From: Terriglobia bacterium
GTDB lineage: Bacteria > Acidobacteriota > Terriglobia > Terriglobales > SCQP01
DNA: 64,000 nt
Assembly: GCA_021323595.1 (NCBI GenBank)
Contig: JAJPKR010000042.1
Coordinates: 62,001-126,000 of the forward strand
Direction of reading: 5' to 3'
The notes under the pieces were generated by a model. That model was not told the DNA's origin, made no database searches, and worked only from the letters and a program-made list of their open reading frames with translations. Positions 28,597 to 36,424 of this stretch are shown here, in pieces. Each line of letters starts with the position of its first letter. Within the stretch, counting starts at the first letter, position 1. A program made the position numbers and the translations under genes.

Positions 28597-29652
28597 TCAA
28601 GCGGCGCGGGATGAGAGTCGTCGGGCAACGCGCGGCCTGCGCTCGGCCGCGCGGCGCGAAACCCACGCGAGCAGCAGGCCGGCGCCGGCCGCAGCGGCGG
28701 CGGGCACGGCGGGGTGGGAGGCCAGCCACCATTGCGCACTGTGCGAGTGGGCGCGGGCGTCGAACGAGCCGTGCGCGCCGCGATCGCCGGGCAACGGTTC
28801 GAAAAGATTATCGGGGCGGCCGGGAGTCTCCGGCTGCCCGGTTTGCTGGGCGCGGTAGCCGGTGCGGCCTAGATAGCGGTCCAGCAGGCCAGCGGCGAGT
28901 TTGTTGCCTTCGATCGCCCGTACCGTCGAGCCGCCCACGAAGTGCTCGCGGCGGCGGGGATGCAGGGCGGCGTAGACGATCGCTCGCGCCGCCACCTCCG
29001 GCTGAAAGATCGGCGGCACGGGCTGGGCCCTATGCGGCAAGCGGCTGCGCACCCAGCCGAACTGCGGCGTGTTGAGCGCGGGCATTTGCACCATGGTCAC
29101 GCGCACGCGGCTATGCTCGTGCAGCAACTCGCAGCGCAACGATGCGGTGAAGCCGAGGATGGCGTGCTTGGCGCCGCAATAAGCGGCTTGCAGCGGAATC
29201 GAGCGATAGGCCAGCGCCGAACCGACCTGGACGATGGCGCCCGCATCCCGCGGGTACATGCGGCGCAGTGCCGCCATGGTGCCGTGCACCGTGCCCAGAT
29301 AGATCACCTCGGTGACGCGCCGCACCTCTTCTTCCTGGAGTTCGCGCACCGGCGAAAACACCGAGGTCATGGCATTGTTCACCCAAATGTCGATGGGGCC
29401 GAACTCCGCCTCTACGGCGGCGGCGGCCGCTTCCACTTGGCCCGCGTCGGCAACATCCGTGGGTATGGCCAAGGCCTTGCCGCCCAAGCGCTCCACATCT
29501 TGGCGGGCGCCGGCTAAGCCGTCGCGCCCGCGCGCGAGCAGGCCGATGCGCGCGCCGCGGGCAGCAAAATCTCTCGCTGTCGCGCGGCCGACTCCCGCCG
29601 AAGCGCCGGTGATGACCACCACCGGCCCTGTCGCGTCATGACGATTCGCCAT
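28597..29652 (-). CDS. Short-chain dehydrogenase/reductase with C-terminal membrane anchor
   Basis: A 351-aa protein. Residues 1-255 are a classical SDR: cofactor motif TGASAGVG (about 15-22), VNNAM, catalytic Ser in VGSAL and YxxxK as YCGAK. The remaining 95 residues are not part of the SDR fold and include a hydrophobic helix (about 308-330, Ala/Gly/Leu-rich) followed by an Arg-rich end, suggesting anchoring to the inner membrane with the catalytic domain in the cytoplasm. Substrate unknown. It is divergent from the M28 peptidase and 88 nt downstream of the kinase gene. Confidence 0.82.
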   Translation of the reverse strand: MANRHDATGPVVVITGASAGVGRATARDFAARGARIGLLARGRDGLAGARQDVERLGGKALAIPTDVADAGQVEAAAAAVEAEFGPIDIWVNNAMTSVFSPVRELQEEEVRRVTEVIYLGTVHGTMAALRRMYPRDAGAIVQVGSALAYRSIPLQAAYCGAKHAILGFTASLRCELLHEHSRVRVTMVQMPALNTPQFGWVRSRLPHRAQPVPPIFQPEVAARAIVYAALHPRRREHFVGGSTVRAIEGNKLAAGLLDRYLGRTGYRAQQTGQPETPGRPDNLFEPLPGDRGAHGSFDARAHSHSAQWWLASHPAVPAAAAAGAGLLLAWVSRRAAERRPRVARRLSSRAA

Positions 29653-29752
29653 GCCCGCATTGGATGCCCCATGCCCGCCGCCGGCCCCCTGTGCCCGGGC
29701 CTATGCCGGCCCGAAAGGGCGGCGGACGGTGGCTCTCGACGGGACCCTGTTG

Positions 29753-29758
29753 TATGAT
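29753..29758 (+). promoter_or_regulatory. Putative -10 of the M28 peptidase gene
   Basis: TATGAT lies 33 nt before the chosen ATG at 29792, in the gap between divergent SDR and peptidase genes. No good -35 was seen at 16-18 bp, so the call rests on position and one hexamer. Confidence 0.3.
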
Positions 29759-29791
29759 GCCCAGTTCCTTTTCGCAACCCGGAATCTGCAC

Positions 29792-31312
29792 ATGTCACTT
29801 TTCACACAGCACACGCGGCGCGGCGCGCGCCGCTCGATGATCGCGACATTGGTCCTGGGATTGGCGGCGGCCTCCACGCTGGCCGCACAGACCGACGAGC
29901 GAACGCCCGAACAGCAACAGGCATACCGCCGGGCCATGGAAAAGGCCGATCTGGCGATCCAGGCCGAGGTCAGGCAACATTCGGAGCTGATGAAGAATTT
30001 GGAGTATCTGACGACCGAGATCGGGCCCCGGCTGACCGGCTCCCCGCAGATGCAGGAAGCGAGCCGCTGGACGCTGGCGCGCTTCCGTGCCTACGGTCTG
30101 GACGCGCATTTGGAGACCACGACGGTGCCGCACGCCTGGTACCGCGGCCATGACACCGCGGCGATCCTCACGCCCATCCGGCGCACGATCCCGATCCGGT
30201 CGCTGGGCTGGAGCAAGGCAACGCCGGGCACGGTGACGGGCAAGGTGCTGGTGGTGACGCGCGACATGGCAGGTTCGCTGAATCCTGAAGAGGTTCGCGG
30301 CGCTATCGTTCTGGCCGGGCCGCCGGCGACGATTCCGCCCGACTTCCCTCCGCCGGACAACGCCTACGACGCCGTGATCCCGCCGCCCAAAGGCGTGCCG
30401 CAGCAGCAAGGCAACGTTTTCCAGCGCCGGCGCGAGCAATTGCAGCAGATCGTGCAAGACGGCGCCGCGGTGCTACTGCTCGACAGCGGCAAGGAAGATA
30501 ATTTGTTCAACATGGGGAGCTTCAGCGCGTATCAGCCCTCGCCGATTCCCCTGGCCTTTCTCACGCATGAGGACTACGACCTCATTTATCGGCTGGCGCA
30601 AGCGGGGCCGGTGACGATGAACGTGAATCTCAACGGCACCTTCAGCGCGGGGCCGGAATCCGCCTCCATCACGGTGGCGCAGATCAAGGGCAGCGAGTGG
30701 CCCGACCAGCAAGTGATCGTCGGCGGCCACCTCGACTCATGGGATTTGGGGCAAGGCGCGCTGGACAACGGCACCGGCGCGATGTCCACCCTCGAAGCGG
30801 CGCGGGCGCTGCACGCGCTGGGCTGGAAGCCGAAGCGAACGATCACCTTCGTTCTCTTCACCGGCGAGGAAGAGGGCGGAGTCGGGGCGCAGCTTTTCGT
30901 CAAGAACCATGCGGCCGAAATTCCCGACATGGACGGCGTCCTGATTGACGACACCGGCACCGGCAAGGTTTTCAGCATCGCGCTGGAGAACCTATGGGAG
31001 ACGGCGCCGCTGATGAGCGAGATCTATCGGCCGCTCCAGGAAGTTTTCGATCTCAAGCCGCTGAGCACGCGCTACTTCGGCGCGTCCGACCACGTGGAAT
31101 TCTTGAATGCAGGCGTGCCGGCATATTTTTGCGTGCAGAAGCCGGCGCACTATCGCCAGGCGCACCACAGCCAAGCCGATACGTTCGACCTGGTGAAAGC
31201 GGAGCAGGTCAATGAGGGCGCAGCGCTGCTGGCCGCCTGGGCATGGAACGTCTCGGAGATGCCCGAGCGCCTGCCGCACCATCCCGCACGGTCCGGCCGC
31301 GGCGAATTCTAA
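29792..31312 (+). CDS. Secreted M28-family zinc metallopeptidase
   Basis: A 506-aa aminopeptidase or carboxypeptidase. Start at 29792 was chosen over the in-frame 29651 because it yields a normal signal peptide (RRGARRSMIATLVLGLAAAS, cleavage near LAAQ). A PA-like insertion domain precedes the catalytic region, which contains the zinc ligands: His and Asp in VGGHLDSWDLGQGALDNGTG, then GEEEGG with the catalytic and ligand Glu, the Asp in LIDDTGTG, and a late His in ARQAHHSQAD-like sequence (RQAHHSQADT). It would act in the periplasm or outside. No terminator is obvious in the following 530-nt gene-free stretch. Confidence 0.88.
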   Translation: MSLFTQHTRRGARRSMIATLVLGLAAASTLAAQTDERTPEQQQAYRRAMEKADLAIQAEVRQHSELMKNLEYLTTEIGPRLTGSPQMQEASRWTLARFRAYGLDAHLETTTVPHAWYRGHDTAAILTPIRRTIPIRSLGWSKATPGTVTGKVLVVTRDMAGSLNPEEVRGAIVLAGPPATIPPDFPPPDNAYDAVIPPPKGVPQQQGNVFQRRREQLQQIVQDGAAVLLLDSGKEDNLFNMGSFSAYQPSPIPLAFLTHEDYDLIYRLAQAGPVTMNVNLNGTFSAGPESASITVAQIKGSEWPDQQVIVGGHLDSWDLGQGALDNGTGAMSTLEAARALHALGWKPKRTITFVLFTGEEEGGVGAQLFVKNHAAEIPDMDGVLIDDTGTGKVFSIALENLWETAPLMSEIYRPLQEVFDLKPLSTRYFGASDHVEFLNAGVPAYFCVQKPAHYRQAHHSQADTFDLVKAEQVNEGAALLAAWAWNVSEMPERLPHHPARSGRGEF

Positions 31313-31365
31313 GGAAGCCGGGGGCGGCCGGCGCGGGCGACCGCGCGCCAAGGGCGGGTAAGGCG

Positions 31366-31432
31366 GTGAAAAACTGGCCGAAAGTACAGGTCAACACCCG
31401 CCTTGCGAAACCGGGCCGAAAATTGGACCTAA
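31366..31432. mobile_element. Possible remnant of an IS21-type transposon end; surrounding 31313-31840 has no gene
   Basis: Two related blocks occur in the same orientation about 40 nt apart: AAAAACTGGCCGAAAGTACA at 31369-31388 and GAAACCGGGCCGAAAATT at 31407-31424. Each is followed by a GGTC or GGAC triplet-like core. Read on the other strand the outer end begins with TGTTGACCTGTAC. Several short degenerate repeats behind a TGT end are characteristic of IS21-family termini, so this may be a solo end. No istA/istB-like frame was found. The rest of 31313-31840 shows no convincing gene: the 139-aa minus-strand frame at 31391-31810 has no recognisable features. Confidence 0.35.
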
Positions 31433-31840
31433 GTGGTTGCGGTGCTTAAATTTGCGATCGAGACCCAAGCGCCTCGTAGTGTTGAGCTTCCCAACGTGGG
31501 GACCCCAGGTTAGGGCACTCGCAAGGAGGGGGTTCGCGCACTGCTGCGCGATGCTGCGCTGACGGCATCGTCTCTTTGAAGCTTCCGCGCGAACCGCGGC
31601 GGCACCGGAACCCATTGAGGTTGTCAAACAGCGGCGGGACTCGGAAACTGGCGCTCGCCCGCAGGCGCGACCCCTGGGGCCCCTCAAAAGTAGGATTCGG
31701 ATTGCGCGGGCGGAGTTGTCCGGAGGTGGCCCAAACGTGATGTTGGGTTCACCCGAAGTACCCAAGACTCGTGGCCGCGTGGCCCATGCCTCATAGGCCG
31801 GCAGGGTCATCGCTCGAATGCCGGAAGCGTCGAGGCACGC

Positions 31841-33466
31841 TCAATACAACAGTTGAACGGCGCGGGCGTAGTAGATGGCCGAGTGCTGTTTGAGATCCTC
31901 AAGCACGTGCGGGGGCACGGGCAGATCGGTTTGCACCAGCGCGGCCGCGCCCTTGGGGCGGCCGCTGCCGGCCGGCCCTTCCTGACGGCCGAGGGTGAAG
32001 TTGGCGATGTTGATGGAGCGGCGGCCGAGGACGGTGCCGACGTGGCCGACGACGCCGGGCACGTCTTCGTTGCGCAGGACGATGAGGTTCCCCTCCAGCG
32101 GCGCCTCGAGCGTGATGTGATCGGCGTCGGCCTCGCCGAAGCTGAGCAAGCGCGGCCGGGAGCCGTGCAGCACCGAACCTTCGACGCGCAGCTCCTGGGT
32201 ATCGGTCTTCAGCAAGAGCGCCAGAGTGCCGGCCATGCCGCGGGCGTTTTCTTCGCGGCTTTCGCGCAGCACCAGCCCGCGCTGTTCCGCCAGCGACAGC
32301 GCATTGACGAGATTGGCCTTCTCCGAGATGACGTGATTGAGCATGCCGACCAGCACCGAACTGCGGACCAGATCGGTGTGCCAAGTGCCCAGTTCGCCGG
32401 AGTAGCGCAGCGACAACTCGCGCGGCTGGCCCTCGGCGAGCTGCGTCGCCATCGCGCCCAAGCGGCGGCCGAGATCGAGCCAAGGCTGGAGCTGGGCGTA
32501 TTCTTCGTAGCTGACCGAGGGCACGTTGACGGCATTTTGAATGATGCCGCGCGCCAAATAATCGCGCACCTGCTCGGCGATGCGATAGCCGACGCGTTCC
32601 TGCGCCTCGTGCGTGGAGGCGGCGATATGCGGGGTGGCGATGAGGTTGGGCAACGTGAAGAGATCGGAGCTGCCGGGCGGCTCCTTCTGGAAAACGTCGA
32701 GGGCGGCGCCGGCGAGCTTGCCGGATTTCAGGGCGCTGTAGAGGGCGCCTTCGTCGATCAGCTCGCCGCGCGCGCAATTGATCAGCCGCGCGCCCTGCTT
32801 CATGCGGGCGAAGGCGGCGTCGTTGAGCAGGTTCCGGGTCTTGGGAGTCAGGGTCAGATGCAGGCTGATGTAGTCGGCGGTGGCGAGCAGCTCATCGAGC
32901 TCGACCAGGCGCGCGCCGGCTTCGCGCGCGGCCATGGCGGAGACGAAGGGGTCGTGGGCGATCAACTCCATCTCGAAGGCGCGGGCGCGGCGGGCCACCT
33001 CGATGCCGATGCGGCCGAGACCGACGATGCCGAGGGTCTTGCCCAGCAGCTCGTTGCCTTGCAGGCTTTTCTTTTCCCACTGGCCGGCGCGGGTGGTGGC
33101 GTCGGCGCGCGGCAGTTGGCGGGCGAGGGCGATCATCATGCCCAGCGCCAGTTCGGCCACGCTAGCGGCGCTGCCGCCGGGCGTGTTCATCACCACCACG
33201 CCGTGGCGGGTGGCGGCCTCGAGGTCCACGTTGTCCACGCCCACGCCGGCGCGGCCAACGACCTTGAGCTGCGGCGCGGCGGCGAGCAACGCGGCGGTGA
33301 CTTTGACGGCGGAGCGAACGATCAAGGCATCGGCGTCGGCCAGCTCGCGCGCCAGGCTGCCATCGTTAGCGGAGGAGGGCGGCAAGGTCACAATGCGCCA
33401 GCCGGGCTGCGCCTGCAGCTCCTCGATGCCGCGCGGAGAGATTTTTTCGGGAATGACGATCTTCAT
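31841..33466 (-). CDS. serA: D-3-phosphoglycerate dehydrogenase, long (ACT-containing) form
   Basis: A 541-aa PGDH. Start at 33466 gives MKIVIPEKISP with AAGGA upstream; the frame is open further but reads as shadow of the neighbour. The catalytic half has VVGRAGVGVDNVDLEAA, the NAD motif GLGRIG (about 146-151), Arg in NCARGELIDE, and His in TPHIAAST. Residues about 320-455 form the allosteric substrate-binding domain and about 460-541 an ACT domain (RNEDVPGVVGHVGTVLG), suggesting serine feedback. It makes 3-phosphohydroxypyruvate, the first step of serine synthesis. It follows the aminotransferase gene by 32 nt. Confidence 0.95.
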   Translation of the reverse strand: MKIVIPEKISPRGIEELQAQPGWRIVTLPPSSANDGSLARELADADALIVRSAVKVTAALLAAAPQLKVVGRAGVGVDNVDLEAATRHGVVVMNTPGGSAASVAELALGMMIALARQLPRADATTRAGQWEKKSLQGNELLGKTLGIVGLGRIGIEVARRARAFEMELIAHDPFVSAMAAREAGARLVELDELLATADYISLHLTLTPKTRNLLNDAAFARMKQGARLINCARGELIDEGALYSALKSGKLAGAALDVFQKEPPGSSDLFTLPNLIATPHIAASTHEAQERVGYRIAEQVRDYLARGIIQNAVNVPSVSYEEYAQLQPWLDLGRRLGAMATQLAEGQPRELSLRYSGELGTWHTDLVRSSVLVGMLNHVISEKANLVNALSLAEQRGLVLRESREENARGMAGTLALLLKTDTQELRVEGSVLHGSRPRLLSFGEADADHITLEAPLEGNLIVLRNEDVPGVVGHVGTVLGRRSINIANFTLGRQEGPAGSGRPKGAAALVQTDLPVPPHVLEDLKQHSAIYYARAVQLLY

Positions 33467-33498
33467 GATTTCCTTCTCCAGGGGGCCCGCCGCGCAGG

Positions 33499-34674
33499 CT
33501 AAGCCTCGGCGCCTTGGCCGGCGGCGGCCTCGAGCCAGAGCGTCTGGGCGGCGCGCACGCCGGCGCCCAGCTTCGCCTTTTCCAGCTTGCCGGCCTGGAC
33601 TAGAACCAGTTCCAGCTGGCCGAGCAGCGCCAGAGTATCGGAGAAGTCGTAATAGCCGAGGTGGGCGACGCGGAAGATCTTGCCCTTCATCTCGCCTTGG
33701 CCGTTGGCGATGACGCTGCCGAACTTCTGCCGCAACCCTTTGACGATTTCGCCGGAATCCAGGCCGGCGGGCGCCTCCAGCGCGGTAAGCGCGCCGGCGG
33801 GCGTGCCGCCGCCGAAGCGGCGCAAGCCGAGCGCTGCCGCGGCGGCGCGGGTGGCGCGAGCCAGCAACTCGGCGTTGGCGACGAGGCCGGCGCGGCCGCC
33901 GTTGGCTTCGATATATTCGAGCGCGGCATGGAGCGCGGCCACCAATCCGGTGGCCGGGGTGAAGGCGGTCTCTCCCTGGGCTTGCGACTTGCGCTCGCGG
34001 CGCAGATCGAAATAGAAACGCGGCGCGCGGCTCTTCTCCATCGCGCGCCAAGCACGCTCGCTCACGCTCAAGTAGGCGAGACCGGGCTGGATCATCACCG
34101 CCTTTTGCGAGCCGCCGATGACGAAGTCCAGATCCCAGGCGTCAATTTCCAGTGGACTGGTGCCGATTCCGGTGATGCCGTCCACCAGAATCAGGACCTC
34201 CGGGTTGGCCTGGCGCGCGGCGCGCGCGATGCCTTCGATGTCATGGCGCACGCCGGTCGAAGATTCCGTCGCCTGCACCAGCACCGCCGCGGTGTGCGCG
34301 CTGACTTTGCCCTGCACGTGCTGCGGACCGAAGCTTTCGCCGTAGGGCAGCTTCACCGATTCCACGGCGCAGCCATACGCCTTGGCAAGCTGCTCCCAGC
34401 GTTCGCCGAATTTGCCCGCCGTCAACACCAGCACGCGGTCCTGCGGCGAAAGACCGTTGACGACGGCAGCCTCCATGGCGCCGGAACCGGAAGCGGCCAA
34501 GAGCATGACCTCGTTCTTGGTCCCCAGAAAACGCTGCAGCCGCTCGCGCGTGCCGGTGAGCAGCTTGCGAAATTCGGCGGTGCGGTGATGCCAGTGCATG
34601 GCCGCCATGGCGGCTTGCGCCTGCGGCAATAAGGCGGTCGGACCGGGAGCGAAAAGGCGTTCTTTCTTGAGCAT
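33499..34674 (-). CDS. Class V aminotransferase, probable phosphoserine/alanine-glyoxylate type
   Basis: A 391-aa PLP enzyme. It opens RLFAPGPTALLP; the PLP lysine is in GGSQKAVMIQPGL (about 190-202) after LVDGITGIGTSPLEIDAWD. It resembles serine-pyruvate/alanine-glyoxylate aminotransferases rather than canonical SerC. Because it lies directly upstream of serA, it plausibly does the SerC step (phosphohydroxypyruvate to phosphoserine), as homologous class V enzymes do in some lineages. Activity as a serine-glyoxylate aminotransferase remains possible. Confidence 0.86.
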   Translation of the reverse strand: MLKKERLFAPGPTALLPQAQAAMAAMHWHHRTAEFRKLLTGTRERLQRFLGTKNEVMLLAASGSGAMEAAVVNGLSPQDRVLVLTAGKFGERWEQLAKAYGCAVESVKLPYGESFGPQHVQGKVSAHTAAVLVQATESSTGVRHDIEGIARAARQANPEVLILVDGITGIGTSPLEIDAWDLDFVIGGSQKAVMIQPGLAYLSVSERAWRAMEKSRAPRFYFDLRRERKSQAQGETAFTPATGLVAALHAALEYIEANGGRAGLVANAELLARATRAAAAALGLRRFGGGTPAGALTALEAPAGLDSGEIVKGLRQKFGSVIANGQGEMKGKIFRVAHLGYYDFSDTLALLGQLELVLVQAGKLEKAKLGAGVRAAQTLWLEAAAGQGAEA

Positions 34675-34839
34675 GAGGGTAAGAGTTCAGGATACCGCGA
34701 TCAAAGGCGGACGCGGCGACAAGCCGCGCGGACAAGCTGCGAAGGGCGGACGGCAATCGGTAAACGGGACCGGCGGCGGCGGCGAGCCAACGGCCGCAAG
34801 AACAAGGCAGGCGGCGGCGCCGCGGCGCGAGGGCCGGAG

Positions 34840-35973
34840 CTACTGGCGCAAGAGGCGGCTGATCTCAACCGCGGCGGGCGGGCGCATGGTGGCGACGCGC
34901 AAATTGGCGGCAACGTGCTCTTTGCGTCCCATGCCCACCAGCGCCGTGGTGGTGCCGGCGCGCGCAAACTGCAGTGCGAACTCGACCGGCGTTTCGGCTT
35001 CAGGTAGAAACGCGCCCAGGTGAGCCAGCGCGTCGGGGGGCAATTGCCGCAACTGGCCACTGGCGAGGCTGGCGGAAGCGACCACGTTGACGCCCAGGCG
35101 CGCGGCCGCGCCCAGCAAGGAGATGTACGGCGGCCGCTCCACCGGCTGGTTCATCAGCACGGAGGCCTCGGGCATGGCGAGGTTGTAGGGCAACTGCACG
35201 AAACGGAAGCGATGCGCCTCGCCGGCGACTTCGCGCGCGATGGCGACCATCCGGCTCAGTTCCAGGTAATCGGGGCGATCGGGTGGGAGGCGAAAGCCGC
35301 TCCAGGTTGCCACGCCGTAATAGCGAATTTCGTTCTGCGCGGCGGCGCGCTCGAGGAACTCGAAGGCGGCGCGCAAGCGGCGATAGAACTCCTCGCGCGA
35401 CAGCTCCGCCGCCTGCGTTTCGGGATTGTGCAGATAGAAGATGTCGATCGTCGCCAGCCCGAGGTTCTCGCGGCTGCGGCGAAGCTGGTCGGCGAGAAAG
35501 ACGGGCGCCATGCAATGCGAGCCGCCGGCGATATCACCGGGACGTGCCAGGCCGGAGGCGATATAGGTCTCGTGGAGGTAGCGCTGCGGATCCGGCGGCA
35601 GCTCACCGTCGAAGGGGAAAAAGCCCGCCTTGGTGCCGACGATCAGGCTCTCGCGCGGAACCTGCCCGCGAGCCAGCAGGCGCCCGATCACGCGTTCGCT
35701 GCGCTGATGGCGGTAATTGATGGCGGTGTCGAGCCAATTCACGCCGCCGGCAAGCGCGGCCGCCAGCGCCTCTTCGTAGCGGTCGTCGGCGTCATCGTCA
35801 GCCGCGCCCAAATAGGTGCCGATGCCCAGCGAGGAAACCTGCCAGGCGCCGTCGGCCAACCCTCGGGTGAGCCGGAAGAACTGGCGCTCGCGCAACTGCG
35901 GGAACCGCTCGGTCCACGCCGCGGTGCCGGCAGCGGTGGCATAGCCTTCAATCTTGCGTCCTGGTTGCATCAT
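34840..35973 (-). CDS. Aldo/keto reductase
   Basis: A 377-aa AKR-fold protein. Start is ATG at 35973 (or the next codon, 35970). The AKR catalytic tetrad region appears as WLDTAINYRHQRSERVIG (Asp and Tyr), VGTKAGFF (Lys) and a His in DIFYLHNPETQ. It is longer than the usual 280-330 aa, with an N-terminal extension of about 40 residues. NADPH-dependent reduction of a carbonyl is the family reaction; the substrate is not identifiable. A TACAAT hexamer on the minus strand (36075-36070) may be its -10. Confidence 0.82.
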   Translation of the reverse strand: MMQPGRKIEGYATAAGTAAWTERFPQLRERQFFRLTRGLADGAWQVSSLGIGTYLGAADDDADDRYEEALAAALAGGVNWLDTAINYRHQRSERVIGRLLARGQVPRESLIVGTKAGFFPFDGELPPDPQRYLHETYIASGLARPGDIAGGSHCMAPVFLADQLRRSRENLGLATIDIFYLHNPETQAAELSREEFYRRLRAAFEFLERAAAQNEIRYYGVATWSGFRLPPDRPDYLELSRMVAIAREVAGEAHRFRFVQLPYNLAMPEASVLMNQPVERPPYISLLGAAARLGVNVVASASLASGQLRQLPPDALAHLGAFLPEAETPVEFALQFARAGTTTALVGMGRKEHVAANLRVATMRPPAAVEISRLLRQ

Positions 35974-36185
35974 CACGCCGAAACGGCTGCGCGGCGGCGC
36001 TGCGCGGCCGCATCCACTCGATTGCCGCAACGGTGCAGCCGCAGGCCAAGCGCCGAGGCTGAAGTCCCGATTGTACTCGGACGCGACGACGGCGGCGGCC
36101 GGCGAGGTCCGGACGGCGGCTGACGGCGGGCGGCCAGAAGTCGGCTCTTGGCGCAGGTGCCCGTCAAGGGACGCGCGAGACAGGC

Positions 36186-36413
36186 TCAGCGCGCGTGAAA
36201 GATCGTGTAAATTACGATGGCCACCATCACCAAGACATAGACCCGCAACGCCCACATCAAAACCTGAGCGCCGCGGCCCAAGCGCGCCCGCCCGAGGCGC
36301 CGGGTTTTGGCGGCGACGAGCTGATCTTCCTCCAAGGACTCCAGCACCCATTGGCGGCGCGCCGCGGCATCGCGGGCGGCGGCGGGCGGGGATGGCGGTT
36401 GCGGCGTCTCCAT
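36186..36413 (-). CDS. Small single-span membrane protein coupled to the NRAMP-like transporter
   Basis: A 75-aa protein of unknown function. A Pro/Ala-rich N-terminus is followed by an amphipathic acidic/basic stretch (RQWVLESLEEDQLVAAKTRR) and one C-terminal transmembrane helix (about 53-72, ALRVYVLVMVAIVIYTIF). The ribosome-binding AAGGAG overlaps the transporter stop codon (TAA at 36427-36425). That places the second ATG (36413) at good spacing; the first (36416) is 3 nt too close. Translational coupling and topology suggest a partner or regulator of the transporter, but no family was recognised. The 212 nt after it up to the reductase gene shows no further gene. Confidence 0.6.
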   Translation of the reverse strand: METPQPPSPPAAARDAAARRQWVLESLEEDQLVAAKTRRLGRARLGRGAQVLMWALRVYVLVMVAIVIYTIFHAR

Positions 36414-36424
36414 CATTCACTCCT

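Noticed and set aside
27234-29075. A 613-aa plus-strand frame opposite the hybrid kinase and SDR genes
   Set aside because: It is the antisense shadow of two well-supported genes in GC-rich DNA. Its composition is Arg/Gly/His-rich with no recognisable domain.
31391-31810. A 139-aa minus-strand frame in the gene-free stretch
   Set aside because: No ribosome-binding site, domain or codon pattern of a gene; it overlaps the possible IS end.
31853-33502. A 549-aa plus-strand frame opposite serA
   Set aside because: Mirror of the serA reading frame; low-complexity composition and no family features, while SerA motifs are complete on the minus strand.
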